64,000 nt of DNA, taken from Coriaria nepalensis (lineage: Eukaryota > Streptophyta > Magnoliopsida > Cucurbitales > Coriariaceae). The position numbers and the translations under genes are program-made. Shown here one piece after another: positions 53,501-64,000 of this stretch. Position 1 is the first letter of the stretch. Every line of letters begins with the position of its first letter. A model generated the notes under the pieces. The model made no database searches. It was not told the DNA's origin and saw only the letters and a program-made list of their open reading frames with translations. The stretch spans positions 27,237,209-27,301,208 of the forward strand of contig CP114482.1 of the NCBI GenBank assembly GCA_027186245.1, written 5' to 3'.

Positions 53501-54379
53501 TTCGTTCGAATTAATTTAGAATGATTTAATGACTAGAAGAGACTCAATGACATGACTTTAAGGCTAAACAAATGCATTGTTGCCTTCAATAGATCAACTG
53601 CAAGTTACGCACGAAAGTCATGTTTAAAGGCCGAATTTCGTTCGAAGTGATTTAGAATGATTTACAGACTAAAAGAGACGCAAAAATATGAATTTAAGGC
53701 TATACAAATGCATAGTTGCCATCAATAGATCAATTACAAGTTATGCATGAAAGTCGCGTTCTAAATGCAAAAAGAGAATTCGTTCGAAGTGCCTTCAAAC
53801 AATTTAATGATTGAAAAGACTGAGTCATATGCTTTTTAACGATAAATTATTGCATTGCTGTCTTCAATAGATTAATTACAAGTTATGTAAGAAAATAATG
53901 TTTGAAGGGCAAAAATAGAATTCACTCGAATTAATTTAGAATGATTTAATGACTAGAAGGGACTCAATGACATGACTTTAAGGCTAAACTAATGCATTGT
54001 TGCCTTCAATTGCTCAACGGCAAGTTACGCACGAAAGTCATGTTTAAAGGCCGAATTCCGTTTGAAGTGATTTAGAATGATTTACGGACAAAAAGAGACG
54101 CAAAAATATGACTTTAAGGCTAAAAAAATGCATAGTTGCCATCAATAGATCAATTGCAAGTTATGCATGAAAGTCGCGTTTTGAATGCAATAGGAGAATT
54201 GGTTCGAAGTGCGTTCAAACAATTTAATGATTGAAAAGACTGAGTGATATGCTTTTTAATGCTAAAATTATGCATTGTTGTCTTCAATAGATTAATTACA
54301 AGTTACGTAAGAAAATAATGTTTGAAGGGCAAAAATAGAATTCGTTCGAATTAATTTAGAATGATTTAATGACTAGAAG
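47589..54379. repeat. Mosaic domain with scattered long-distance duplicates
   Basis: Sixteen satellite units and part of a seventeenth, 420 bp except two of 419 bp (48429 and 52208), which share a lost A in gataaaaaatgc and lie 3779 bp apart. Other matched stretches: 49688-50300 with 53047-53650 (aagctatgta, ttcgcttgaa, atcaaagtcg, ctaagtga), 3359 bp apart; the aattatttaa subtype at 49321 and 50581, 1260 bp apart; and taaaacagac with aaaaaactgcatag at 51991 and 52831, 840 bp apart. Different distances overlap, so several rounds of exchange are superimposed. Confidence 0.85.
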
Positions 54380-56479
54380 AGACTCAATGACATGACTTTA
54401 AGGCTAAACAAATGCATTGTTGCCTTCAATAGATCAACTGCAAGTTACGCACGAAAGTCATGTTTAAAGGCCGAATTTCGTTCGAAGTGATTTATAATGA
54501 TTTACTGACTAAAAGAGACGCAAAAATATGACTTTAAGGCTAAAAAAATGCATAGTTGCCATCAATAGATCAATTGCAAGTTATGCATGAAAGTCGCGTT
54601 TTAAATGCAAAAGGAGAATTGGTTCGAAGTGCGTTCAAACAATTTAATGATTGAAAAGACTGAGTGATGTGCTTTTTAATGCTAAAATTATGCATTGTTC
54701 TCTTCAATAGATTAATTACAAGTTACGTAAGAAAATAATGTTTGAAGGGCAAAAATGGAATTCGTTCGAATTAATTTAGAATTATTTAATGACTAGAAGT
54801 GACTCAATGACATGACTTTAAGGCTAAACTAATGTATTGTTGGCTTGAATAGATCAACTGCAAGTTATGCACGAAAGTCATGTTTAAGGGCCGAATTTCG
54901 TTCGAAGTGATTTATAATGATTTACTGACTAAAAGAGACGCAAAAATATGACTTTAAGGATAAAAAAATGCATAGTTGCCATCAATAGATCAATTACAAG
55001 TTATGCATGAAAGTCGCGTTCTAAATGCAAAAAGAAAATTGGTTCGAAGTGCCTTCAAACAATTTAATGATTGAAAAGACTGAGTCAAATGGTTTTTAAC
55101 GCTAAAATAATGCATTGTTGTCTTCAATAGATTAATTAAAAGTTATGCAAGAAAATAATGTTTGAAGGGCAAAAATAGAATTCGTTCGAATTAATTTAGA
55201 ATGATTTAATGACTAGAAGTGACTCAATGACATGACTTTAAGGCTAAACAAATGCATTGTTGCCTTCAATAGATCAACTGCAAGTTACGCACGAAAGTCA
55301 TGTTTAAAGGCCGAATTTCGTTCGAAGTGATTTATAATGATTTACTGACTAAAAGAGACGCAAAAATATGACTTTAAGGCTAAAAAAATGCATAGTTGCC
55401 ATCAATAGATCAATTGCAAGTTATGCATGAAAGTCGCGTTTTAAGTGCAAAAGAAGAATTGGTTCGAAGTGCGTTCAAACAATTTAATGATTGAAAAGAC
55501 TGAGTGATATGCTTTTTAATGCTAAAATTATGCATTTTTGTCTTCAATAGATTAATTACAAGTTATGTAAGAAAGTAATGTTTGAAGGGCAAAAATAGAA
55601 TTCCCTCGAATTAATTTAGAATGATTTAATGACTAGAAGGGACTCAATGACATGACTTTAAGGCTAAACTAATGCATTGTTGCCTTCAATAGATCAACTG
55701 CAAGTTACGCACGAAAGTCATGTTTAAAGGCCGAATTTCGTTTGAAGTGATTTAGAATGATTTACGGACAAAAAGAGACGCAAAAATATGACTTTAAGGC
55801 TAAAAAAATGCATAGTTGCCATCAATAGATCAATTGCGAGTTATGCATGAAAGTCGCGTTTTGAATGCAAAAGGAGAATTGGTTCGAAGTGCATTCAAAC
55901 AATTTAATGATTGAAAAGACTGAGTGATATGCTTTTTAATGCTAAAATTATGCATTGTTGTCTTCAATAGATTAATTACAAGTTACGTAAGAAAATAATG
56001 TTTGAAGGGCAAAAATAGAATTCGTTCGAATTAATTTAGAATGATTTAATGACTAGAAGAGACTCAATGACATGACTTTAAGGCTAAACAAATGCATTGT
56101 TGCCTTCAATAGATCAACTGCAAGTTACGCACGAAAGTCATATTTAAAGGCCGAATTTCGTTCGAAGTGATTTAGAATGATTTACTGACAAAAAGAGACG
56201 CAAAAATACGACTTTAAGGCTAAAAAAATGCATAGTTGCCATCAATAGATCAATTGCAAGTTATGCATGAAAGTCGCGTTTTAAATGCAAAAGGAGAATT
56301 AGTTCGAAGTGCGTTCAAACAATTTAATGATTGAAAAGACTGAGTGATGTGCTTTTTAATGCTAAAATTATGCATTGTTGTCTTCAATAGATTAATTACA
56401 AGTTACGTAAGAAAATAATGTTGGAAGGGCAAAAATTGAATTCGTTCGAATTAATTTAGAATGATTTAATGACTAGAAC
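54380..56479. repeat. 2100-bp higher-order block, copy 1 (five units)
   Basis: Five units are repeated at 2100 bp. Markers are the aattatttaa subtype (54780 and 56880), ttaagtgcaaaagaag (55441 and 57541), ttccctcg with agaagggact (55602 and 57702), caattgcgag (55831 and 57931), aaaatacgac (56204 and 58304) and gagaattagttcg (56293 and 58393). One difference is aatgtattgt near 54832 against aatgcattgt near 56932. Left of 54380 the copies differ (gaagagactc against gaacagactc). Confidence 0.9.
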
Positions 56480-58692
56480 AGACTCAATGACATGACTTTA
56501 AGGCTAAACAAATGCATTGTTGCCTTCAATAGATCAACTGCAAGTTACGCACGAAAGTCATGTTTAAAGGCCGAATTTCGTTCGAAGTGATTTATAATGA
56601 TTTACTGACTAAAAGAGACGCAAAAATATGACTTTAAGGCTAAAAAAATGCATAGTTGCCATCAATAGATCAATTGCAAGTTATGCATGAAAGTCGCGTT
56701 TTAAATGCAAAAGGAGAATTGGTTCGAAGTGCGTTCAAACAATTTAATGATTGAAAAGACTGAGTGATGTGCTTTTTAATGCTAAAATTATGCATTGTTC
56801 TCTTCAATAGATTAATTACAAGTTACGTAAGAAAATAATGTTTGAAGGGCAAAAATGGAATTCGTTCGAATTAATTTAGAATTATTTAATGACTAGAAGT
56901 GACTCAATGACATGACTTTAAGGCTAAACTAATGCATTGTTGGCTTGAATAGATCAACTGCAAGTTATGCACGAAAGTCATGTTTAAGGGCCGAATTTCG
57001 TTCGAAGTGATTTATAATGATTTACTGACTAAAAGAGACGCAAAAATATGACTTTAAGGATAAAAAAATGCATAGTTGCCATCAATAGATCAATTACAAG
57101 TTATGCATGAAAGTCGCGTTCTAAATGCAAAAAGAAAATTGGTTCGAAGTGCCTTCAAACAATTTAATGATTGAAAAGACTGAGTCAAATGGTTTTTAAC
57201 GCTAAAATAATGCATTGTTGTCTTCAATAGATTAATTAAAAGTTATGCAAGAAAATAATGTTTGAAGGGCAAAAATAGAATTCGTTCGAATTAATTTAGA
57301 ATGATTTAATGACTAGAAGTGACTCAATGACATGACTTTAAGGCTAAACAAATGCATTGTTGCCTTCAATAGATCAACTGCAAGTTACGCACGAAAGTCA
57401 TGTTTAAAGGCCGAATTTCGTTCGAAGTGATTTATAATGATTTACTGACTAAAAGAGACGCAAAAATATGACTTTAAGGCTAAAAAAATGCATAGTTGCC
57501 ATCAATAGATCAATTGCAAGTTATGCATGAAAGTCGCGTTTTAAGTGCAAAAGAAGAATTGGTTCGAAGTGCGTTCAAACAATTTAATGATTGAAAAGAC
57601 TGAGTGATATGCTTTTTAATGCTAAAATTATGCATTTTTGTCTTCAATAGATTAATTACAAGTTATGTAAGAAAGTAATGTTTGAAGGGCAAAAATAGAA
57701 TTCCCTCGAATTAATTTAGAATGATTTAATGACTAGAAGGGACTCAATGACATGACTTTAAGGCTAAACTAATGCATTGTTGCCTTCAATAGATCAACTG
57801 CAAGTTACGCACGAAAGTCATGTTTAAAGGCCGAATTTCGTTTGAAGTGATTTAGAATGATTTACGGACAAAAAGAGACGCAAAAATATGACTTTAAGGC
57901 TAAAAAAATGCATAGTTGCCATCAATAGATCAATTGCGAGTTATGCATGAAAGTCGCGTTTTGAATGCAAAAGGAGAATTGGTTCGAAGTGCATTCAAAC
58001 AATTTAATGATTGAAAAGACTGAGTGATATGCTTTTTAATGCTAAAATTATGCATTGTTGTCTTCAATAGATTAATTACAAGTTACGTAAGAAAATAATG
58101 TTTGAAGGGCAAAAATAGAATTCGTTCGAATTAATTTAGAATGATTTAATGACTAGAAGAGACTCAATGACATGACTTTAAGGCTAAACAAATGCATTGT
58201 TGCCTTCAATAGATCAACTGCAAGTTACGCACGAAAGTCATATTTAAAGGCCGAATTTCGTTCGAAGTGATTTAGAATGATTTACTGACAAAAAGAGACG
58301 CAAAAATACGACTTTAAGGCTAAAAAAATGCATAGTTGCCATCAATAGATCAATTGCAAGTTATGCATGAAAGTCGCGTTTTAAATGCAAAAGGAGAATT
58401 AGTTCGAAGTGCGTTCAAACAATTTAATGATTGAAAAGACTGAGTGATGTGCTTTTTAATGCTAAAATTATGCATTGTTGTCTTCAATAGATTAATTACA
58501 AGTTACGTAAGAAAATAATGTTGGAAGGGCAAAAATTGAATTCGTTCGAATTAATTTAGAATGATTTAATGACTAGAACAGACTCAATGACATGACTTTA
58601 AGGCTAAACAAATGCATTGTTGCCTTCAATAGATCAACTGCAAGTTACGCACGAAAGTCATGTTTAAAGGCCGAATTTCGTTCGAAGTGATT
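56480..58692. repeat. 2100-bp higher-order block, copy 2 with overrun
   Basis: This second copy of the five-unit series continues about 110 bp past one period. It ends where tttagaatcattta introduces a B-A-B mosaic monomer in place of the ordinary B with tttataatga at 56591. The end of the duplication therefore coincides with a recombinant monomer. Confidence 0.89.
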
Positions 58693-58784
58693 TAGAATCA
58701 TTTAATGACTAGAAGAGACTCAATGACATGACTTTAAGGCTAAACAAATGCATAGTTGCCATCAATAGATCAATTACAAGTTAT
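58649..58784 (+). repeat. B-A-B mosaic monomer, 136 bp
   Basis: The monomer starts as B, switches to A in the tttagaat..ttta stretch (A type: aatgactagaagagactc, ctaaacaaatgca) and returns to B at tagttgccatcaat, ending in caagttat. Length is unchanged, so the array phase is kept. The left junction is at the same place as in the 556-bp units. The right junction is the same A-to-B switch seen in the two-monomer unit at 63546. Gene conversion or two exchanges would explain it. Confidence 0.9.
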
Positions 58785-61700
58785 ACATGAAAGTCGCGTT
58801 CTAAATGCAAAAAGAAAATTGGTTCGAAGTGCCTTCAAACAATTTAATGATTGAAAAGACTGAGTCATATGCTTTTTAACGCTAAAATAATGCATTGTTG
58901 TCTTCAATAGATTAATTACAAGTTATGTAAGAAAATAATGTTTGAAGGGCAAAAATAGAATTCGTTCGAATTAATTTAGAATGATTTAATGACTAGAAGT
59001 GACGCAATGACATGACTTTAAGGCTAAACAAATGCATTGTTGCCTTCAATAGATCAACTGCAAGTTACGCACGAAAGTCATATTTAATGGCCGAATTTCG
59101 TTCGAAGTGATTTAGAATGATTTACTGACAAAAAGAGACGCAAAAATATGACTTTAAGGCTAAAAAAATGCATAGTTGCCATCAATAGATCAATTGCAAG
59201 TTATGCATGAAAGTCGCTTTCTAAATGCAAAAAGAGAATTGGTTCGAAGTGCCTTCAAACAATTTAATGATTGAAAAGACTGAGTCATATGCTTTTTAAC
59301 GCTAAAATAATGGATTGTTGTCTTCAAGAGATTAATTACAAGTTATGTAAGAAAATAATGTTTGAAGGGCAAAAATTGAATTCGTTCGTATTAATTTAGA
59401 ATGATTTAATGACTAGAAGTGGCTCAATGACATGACTTTAAGGCTAAACTAATGCATTGTTGCCTTGAATAGATCAACTGCAAGTTATGCACGAAAGTCA
59501 TGTTTAAAGGCCGAATTTCGTTCGAAGTGATTTATAATGATTTACTAACTAAAAGAGACGCAAAAATATGACTTTAATGCTAAAAAAATGCATAGTTGCC
59601 ATCAATAGATCAATTGCAAGTTATGCATGAAAGTCGCGTTTTAAATGCAAAAGGAGAATTGGTTCGAAGTGCGTTCAAACAATTTAATGATTGAAAAGAC
59701 TGAGTGATGTGCTTTTTAATGCTAAAATTATGCATTGTTCTCTTCAATAGATTAATTACAAGTTACGTAAGAAAATAATGTTTGAAGGGCAAAAATAGAA
59801 TTCGTTCGAATTAATTTAGAATGATTTAATGACTAGAAGTGACTCAATGACATGACTTTAAGGCTAAACTAATGCATTGTTGCCTTGAATAGATCAACTG
59901 CAAGTTATGCACGAAAGTCATGTTTAAGGGCCGAATTTCGTTCGAAGTGATTTATAATGATTTACTGACTAAAAGAGACGCAAAAATATGACTTTAAGGC
60001 TAAAAAAGTGCATAGTTGCCATCAATAGATCAATTGCAAGTTATGCATGAAAGTCGCGTTCTAAATGCAAAAGGAGAATTGGTTCGAAGTGCGTTCAAAC
60101 AATTTAATGATTGAAAAGACTGAGTGATATGCTTTTTAATGCTAAAATTATGCATTGTTGTCTTCAATAGATTAATTACAAGTTATGTAAGAAAGTAATG
60201 TTTGAAGGGCAAAAATAGAATTCCCTCGAATTAATTTAGAATGATTTAATAACTAGAAGGGACTCAATGACATGACTTTAAGGCTAAACTAATGCATTGT
60301 TGCCTTCAATAGATCAACTGCAAGTTACGCACGAAAGTCATGTTTAAAGGCCGAATTTCGTTTGAAGTGATTTAGAATGATTTACGGACAAAAAGCGACG
60401 CAAAAATATGACTTTAAGGCTAAAAAAATGCATAGTTGCCATCAATAGATCAATTGCAAGTTATGCATGAAAGTCGCGTTTTCAATGCAAAAGAAGAATT
60501 GGTTCGAAGTGCGTTCAAAAAATTTAATGATTGAAAAGACTGAGTGATATGCTTTTTAACGCTAAAATAACGCATCGTTGTCTTCAATAGATTAATTACA
60601 AGTTCTGTACGAAAATAATTTTTGAAGGGCAAAAATAGAATTCGTTCCAATTAATTTAGAATGATTTAATGACTAGAAGAGACTCAATGACATGACTTTA
60701 AGCCTAAACTAATGCATTGTTGCCTTGAATAGATCAAGTGCAAGTTATGCACGAAAGTCATGTTTAAAGGCCGAATTTCGTTCGAAGTGATTTAGAATCA
60801 TTTACTGACTAAGAGACACGCAAAAATATGACTTTAAGGCTAAAAAAATGCATAGTTGCCATCAATAGATCAATTGCAAGTTATGCATGAAAGTCGCGTT
60901 TTGAATGCAAAAGGAGAATTGGTTCGAAGTGCGTTCAAACAATTTAATGATTGAAAAGACTGAGTGATATGCTTTTTAATGCTAAAATTATGCATTGTTG
61001 TCTTCAATAGATTAATTACAAGTTATGTAAGAAAGTAATGTTTGAAGGGCAAAAATAGAATTCCCTCGAATTAATTTAGAATGATTTAATGACTAGAAGG
61101 GACTCAATGACATGACTTTAAGGCTAAACTAATGCATTGTTGCCTTCAATAGATCAACTGCAAGTTACGCACGAAAGTCATGTTTAAAGGCCGAATTTCG
61201 TTCGAAGTGATTTAGAATGATTTACGGACAAAAAGCGACGCAAAAATATGACTTTAAGGCTAAAAAAATGCATAGTTGCCATCAATAGATCAATTGCAAG
61301 TTATGCATGAAAGTCGCGTTTTGAATGCAAAAGGAGAATTGGTTCGAAGTGCGTTCAAACAATTTAATGATTGAAAAGACTGAGTGATATGCTTTTTAAT
61401 GCTAAAATTATGCATTGTTGTCTTCAATAGATTAATTACAAGTTACGTAAGAAAATAATGTTGGAAGGGCAAAAATAGAATTCGTTCGAATTAATTTAGA
61501 ATGATTTAATGACTAGAACAGACTCAATGACATGACTTTAAGGCTAAACAAATGCATTGTTGCCTTCAATAGATCAACTGCAAGTTACGCACGAAAGTCA
61601 TATTTAAAGGCCGAATTTCATTCGAAGTGATTTAGAATGATTTACTGAGAAAAAGAGACGCAAAAATATGACTTTAAGGCTAAAAAAATGCATAGTTGCC

Positions 61701-62428
61701 ATCAATAGATCAATTGCAAGTTATGCATGAAAGTCGCGTTCTAAATGCAAAAGGAGAATTGGTTCGAAGTGCGTTCAAACAATTTAATGATTGAAAAGAC
61801 TGAGTGATATGCTTTTTAATGCTAAAATTATGCATTGTTGTCTTCAATAGATTAATTACAAGTTACGTAAGAAAATAATGTTTGAAGGGCAAAAATAGAA
61901 TTCGTTCGAATTAATTTAGAATGATTTAATGACTAGAAGAGACTCAATGACATGACTTTAAGGCTAAACAAATGCATTGTTGCCTTCAATAGATCAACTG
62001 CAAGTTACGCACGAAAGTCATATTTAAAGGCCGAATTTCGTTCGAAGTGATTTAGAATGATTTACTGAGAAAAAGAGACGCAAAAATATGACTTTAAGGC
62101 TAAAAAAATGCATAGTTGCCATCAATAGATCAATTGCAAGTTATGCATGAAAGTCGCGTTTTAAATGCAAAAGGAGAATTAGTTCGAAGTGCGTTCAAAC
62201 AATTTAATGATTGAAAAGACTGAGTGATGTGCTTTTTAATGCTAAAATTATGCATTGTTGTCTTCAATAGATTAATTACAAGTTACATAAGAAAATAACG
62301 TTGGAAGGGCAAAAATAGAATTCGTTCGAATTAATTTAGAATGATTTAATGACTAGAACAGACTCAATGACATGACTTTAACGCTAAACTAATGCATTGT
62401 TGCCTTCAATAGATCAACTGCAAGTTAC

Positions 62429-62563
62429 GCACGAAAGTCATGTTTGAAGGCCGAATTTCGTAGAAGTGATTTAGAATGATTTAATGACTAGAAGAGACTC
62501 AATGACATGACTTTAAGGCTAAACAAATGCATAGTTGCCATCAATAGATCAATTACAAGTTAT
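62429..62563 (+). repeat. B-A-B mosaic monomer, second copy (135 bp)
   Basis: Same two switch points as the mosaic at 58649, with one base lost at ttcgtagaag near its start. It follows an A with ttacataag and aacgttgg. Confidence 0.9.
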
Positions 62564-63267
62564 GCATGAAAGTCGCGTTCTAAATGCAAAAAGAAAATTG
62601 GTTCGAAGTGCCTTCAAACAATTTAATGATTGAAAAGACTGAGTCATATGCTTTTTAACGCTAAAATAATGCATTGCTGTCTTCAATAGATTAATTACAA
62701 GTTATGTAAGAAAATAATGTTTGAAGGGCAAAAATAGAATTCGTTCGAATTAATTTAGAATGATTTAATGACTAGAAGTGACGCAATGACATGACTTTAA
62801 GGCTAAACAAATGCATTGTTGCCTTCAATAGATCAACTGCAAGTTACGCACGAAAGTCATATTTAAAGGCCGAATTTCGTTCGAAGTGATTTAGAATGAT
62901 TTACTGACAAAAAGAGACGCATAAATATGACTTTAAGGCTAAAAAAATGCATAGTTGCCATCAATAGATCAATTGCAAGTTATGCATGAAAGTCGCGTTT
63001 TAAATGCAAAAGGAGAATTAGTTCGAAGTGCGTTCAAACAATTTAATGATTGAAAAGACTGAGTGATGTGCTTTTTAATGCTAAAATTATGCATTGTTGT
63101 CTTCAATAGATTAATTACAAGTTACATAAGAAAATAACGTTGGAAGGGCAAAAATAGAATTCGTTCGAATTAATTTAGAATGATTTAATGACTAGAACAG
63201 ACTCAATGACATGACTTTAAGGCTAAACTAATGCATTGTTGCCTTCAATAGATCAACTGCAAGTTAC

Positions 63268-63403
63268 GCACGAAAGTCATGTTTAAAGGCCGAATTTCGT
63301 TCGAAGTGATTTAGAATGATTTAATGACTAGAAGAGACTCAATGACATGACTTTAAGGCTAAACAAATGCATAGTTGCCATCAATAGATCAATTACAAGT
63401 TAT
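63268..63403 (+). repeat. B-A-B mosaic monomer, third copy
   Basis: Same mosaic as at 62429 without the lost base, 136 bp, in the unit starting at 63126. The A before it also matches that of the previous copy, so the pair was duplicated with about 840 bp spacing. Confidence 0.9.
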
Positions 63404-63545
63404 GCATGAAAGTCGCGTTCTAAATGCAAAAAGAAAATTGGTTCGAAGTGCCTTCAAACAATTTAATGATTGAAAAGACTGAGTGATATGCTTTTTAATG
63501 CTAAATTTATGCATTGTTGTCTTCAATAGATTAATTACAAGTTAC

Positions 63546-63829
63546 GTAAGAAAATAATGTTTGAAGGGCAAAAATTGAATTCGTTCGAATTAATTTAGAA
63601 TGATTTAATGACTAGAAGAGACTCAATGACATGACTTTAAGGCTAAACAAATGCATAGTTGCCATCAATCGATAAATTACAAGTTATGCATGAAAGTCGC
63701 GTTCTAAATGCAAAAAGACAATTGGTTCGAAGTGCCTTCAAACAATTTAATGATTGAAAAGACTGAGTCATATGCTTTTTAACGCTAAAATAATGCATTG
63801 TTGTCTTCAATAGATTAATTACAAGTTAT
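63546..63829 (+). repeat. 284-bp two-monomer unit (A/B fusion plus C)
   Basis: The first monomer (63546-63687, 142 bp) is A up to ctaaacaaatgca and then B from tagttgccatcaat to aagttat; a normal C (63688-63829) follows. One monomer's worth, 136 bp, is missing from the unit. The loss equals the gain in the 556-bp units, as expected for the opposite product of exchange between A and B, although the switch point here is further right. It is the only unit of this length in the window. Confidence 0.93.
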
Positions 63830-64000
63830 GTAAGAAAATAATGTTTGAAGGGCAAAAATTGAATATGTTCGAATTAATTTAGAATGATTTAATGACTAGA
63901 AGTGACTCAATGACATGACTTTAAGGCTAAACAAATGCATTGTTGTCTTCAATAGATCAACTGCAAGTTACGCAAAAAAGTCATGTTTAAAGGCCGAATT

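Larger units (their letters stand above)
1..64000. repeat. Satellite DNA array, 420-bp trimeric unit, fills the window
   Basis: The window is an uninterrupted head-to-tail tandem array. Using the start of monomer A (usually gtaagaaaat) as phase marker, units begin at 12, 432, 851, 1270 and so on to 63830, giving 151 complete units. Most are exactly 420 bp. Each unit is three related monomers, A (142 bp), B (136 bp) and C (142 bp). Composition is about 32% GC and all three monomers carry stop codons throughout. All copies have the same orientation; I saw no inversion and no inserted mobile element. Such long homogeneous arrays are known from eukaryotic centromeric and other heterochromatin. 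The genomic location is inferred, and the species and named satellite family are not recognisable to me. Confidence 0.98.
58693..64000. repeat. Right domain with recombinant monomers
   Basis: Regular units to 62286, then 419, 420, 420 and 284 bp, and a partial unit to the end. Subtypes include ttccctcg with agaagggact (60222, 61062), agaacagact, and the ttacataag..aacgttgg A at 62287 and 63126, 839 bp apart. One base is missing in ttcgtagaag at 62457-62466. The only gaattc loss I noticed by eye here is at 63861, where the A has gaatatgttc. No other sequence type is seen. Confidence 0.87.

Noticed and set aside
60450..60650. 66-codon open reading frame on the minus strand
   Set aside because: It lies wholly in ordinary satellite units and is open only because private substitutions in this unit remove stops that neighbouring copies have. 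No conserved protein features, and equivalent frames are closed elsewhere.
1..64000. CRISPR array or other prokaryotic direct-repeat locus
   Set aside because: Repeats are contiguous 136-142-bp monomers without unique spacers, cas genes or leader. The scale and homogeneity fit eukaryotic satellite.
1..64000. Embedded transposon, tRNA, rRNA or histone gene
   Set aside because: Phase can be followed from unit to unit across the entire window, with only indels of one to three bases or whole monomers, leaving no room for an insertion.

Overview
The whole 64 kb is one satellite DNA array. Every base belongs to an AT-rich (about 32% GC), head-to-tail tandem repeat with a basic period of 420 bp. 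I see no gene, RNA gene, transposon or unique sequence. Such an array is typical of centromeric, pericentromeric or other constitutive heterochromatin in a eukaryote. I cannot name the species or the satellite family from sequence alone.

The 420-bp unit is itself a trimer of three diverged but clearly related monomers of about 140 bp: A (142 bp), B (136 bp) and C (142 bp). Each ends in a variant of 'caagtta(c/t)' and each contains a 'gttcgaa' core near its first third. Taking the start of A as the unit start (first at 12), I count 151 complete units up to 63829, with 11 bp of a preceding unit on the left and 171 bp of the next on the right. Of these, 128 are exactly 420 bp. The exceptions are small indels (417-421 bp), four 556-bp units with a fourth monomer (starting at 33181, 40040, 41856 and 46193) and one 284-bp two-monomer unit (63546).

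Above the trimer lies a second level of organisation, in which blocks of several units are duplicated in tandem. From left to right: 1-7140 is a length-variable domain holding two near-identical 2518-bp blocks (851-5886). 7141-29820 is a run of 54 units with no net length change, containing a 1680-bp duplication (8216-11659), a 4200-bp duplication (15579-24032) and a nested 1260-bp duplication (22473-25203). 29821-31079 is a short transition. 31080-47588 is a domain of 1681-bp and 1816-bp higher-order blocks that share three units and differ in the rest. 47589-64000 is a mosaic domain with a 2100-bp duplication (54380-58692) and, at its right end, recombinant A/B monomers.

The picture is of an array evolving by unequal crossing-over and gene conversion, with several local amplification episodes of different block size. 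The best leads are the A/B chimeric monomers, which look like the two reciprocal products of out-of-register exchange plus a product combining both junctions. Two others are the coexistence of 1681-bp and 1816-bp block variants, and a motif in monomer B that matches the left 12 positions of the CENP-B box in some copies. No protein-coding system was found.
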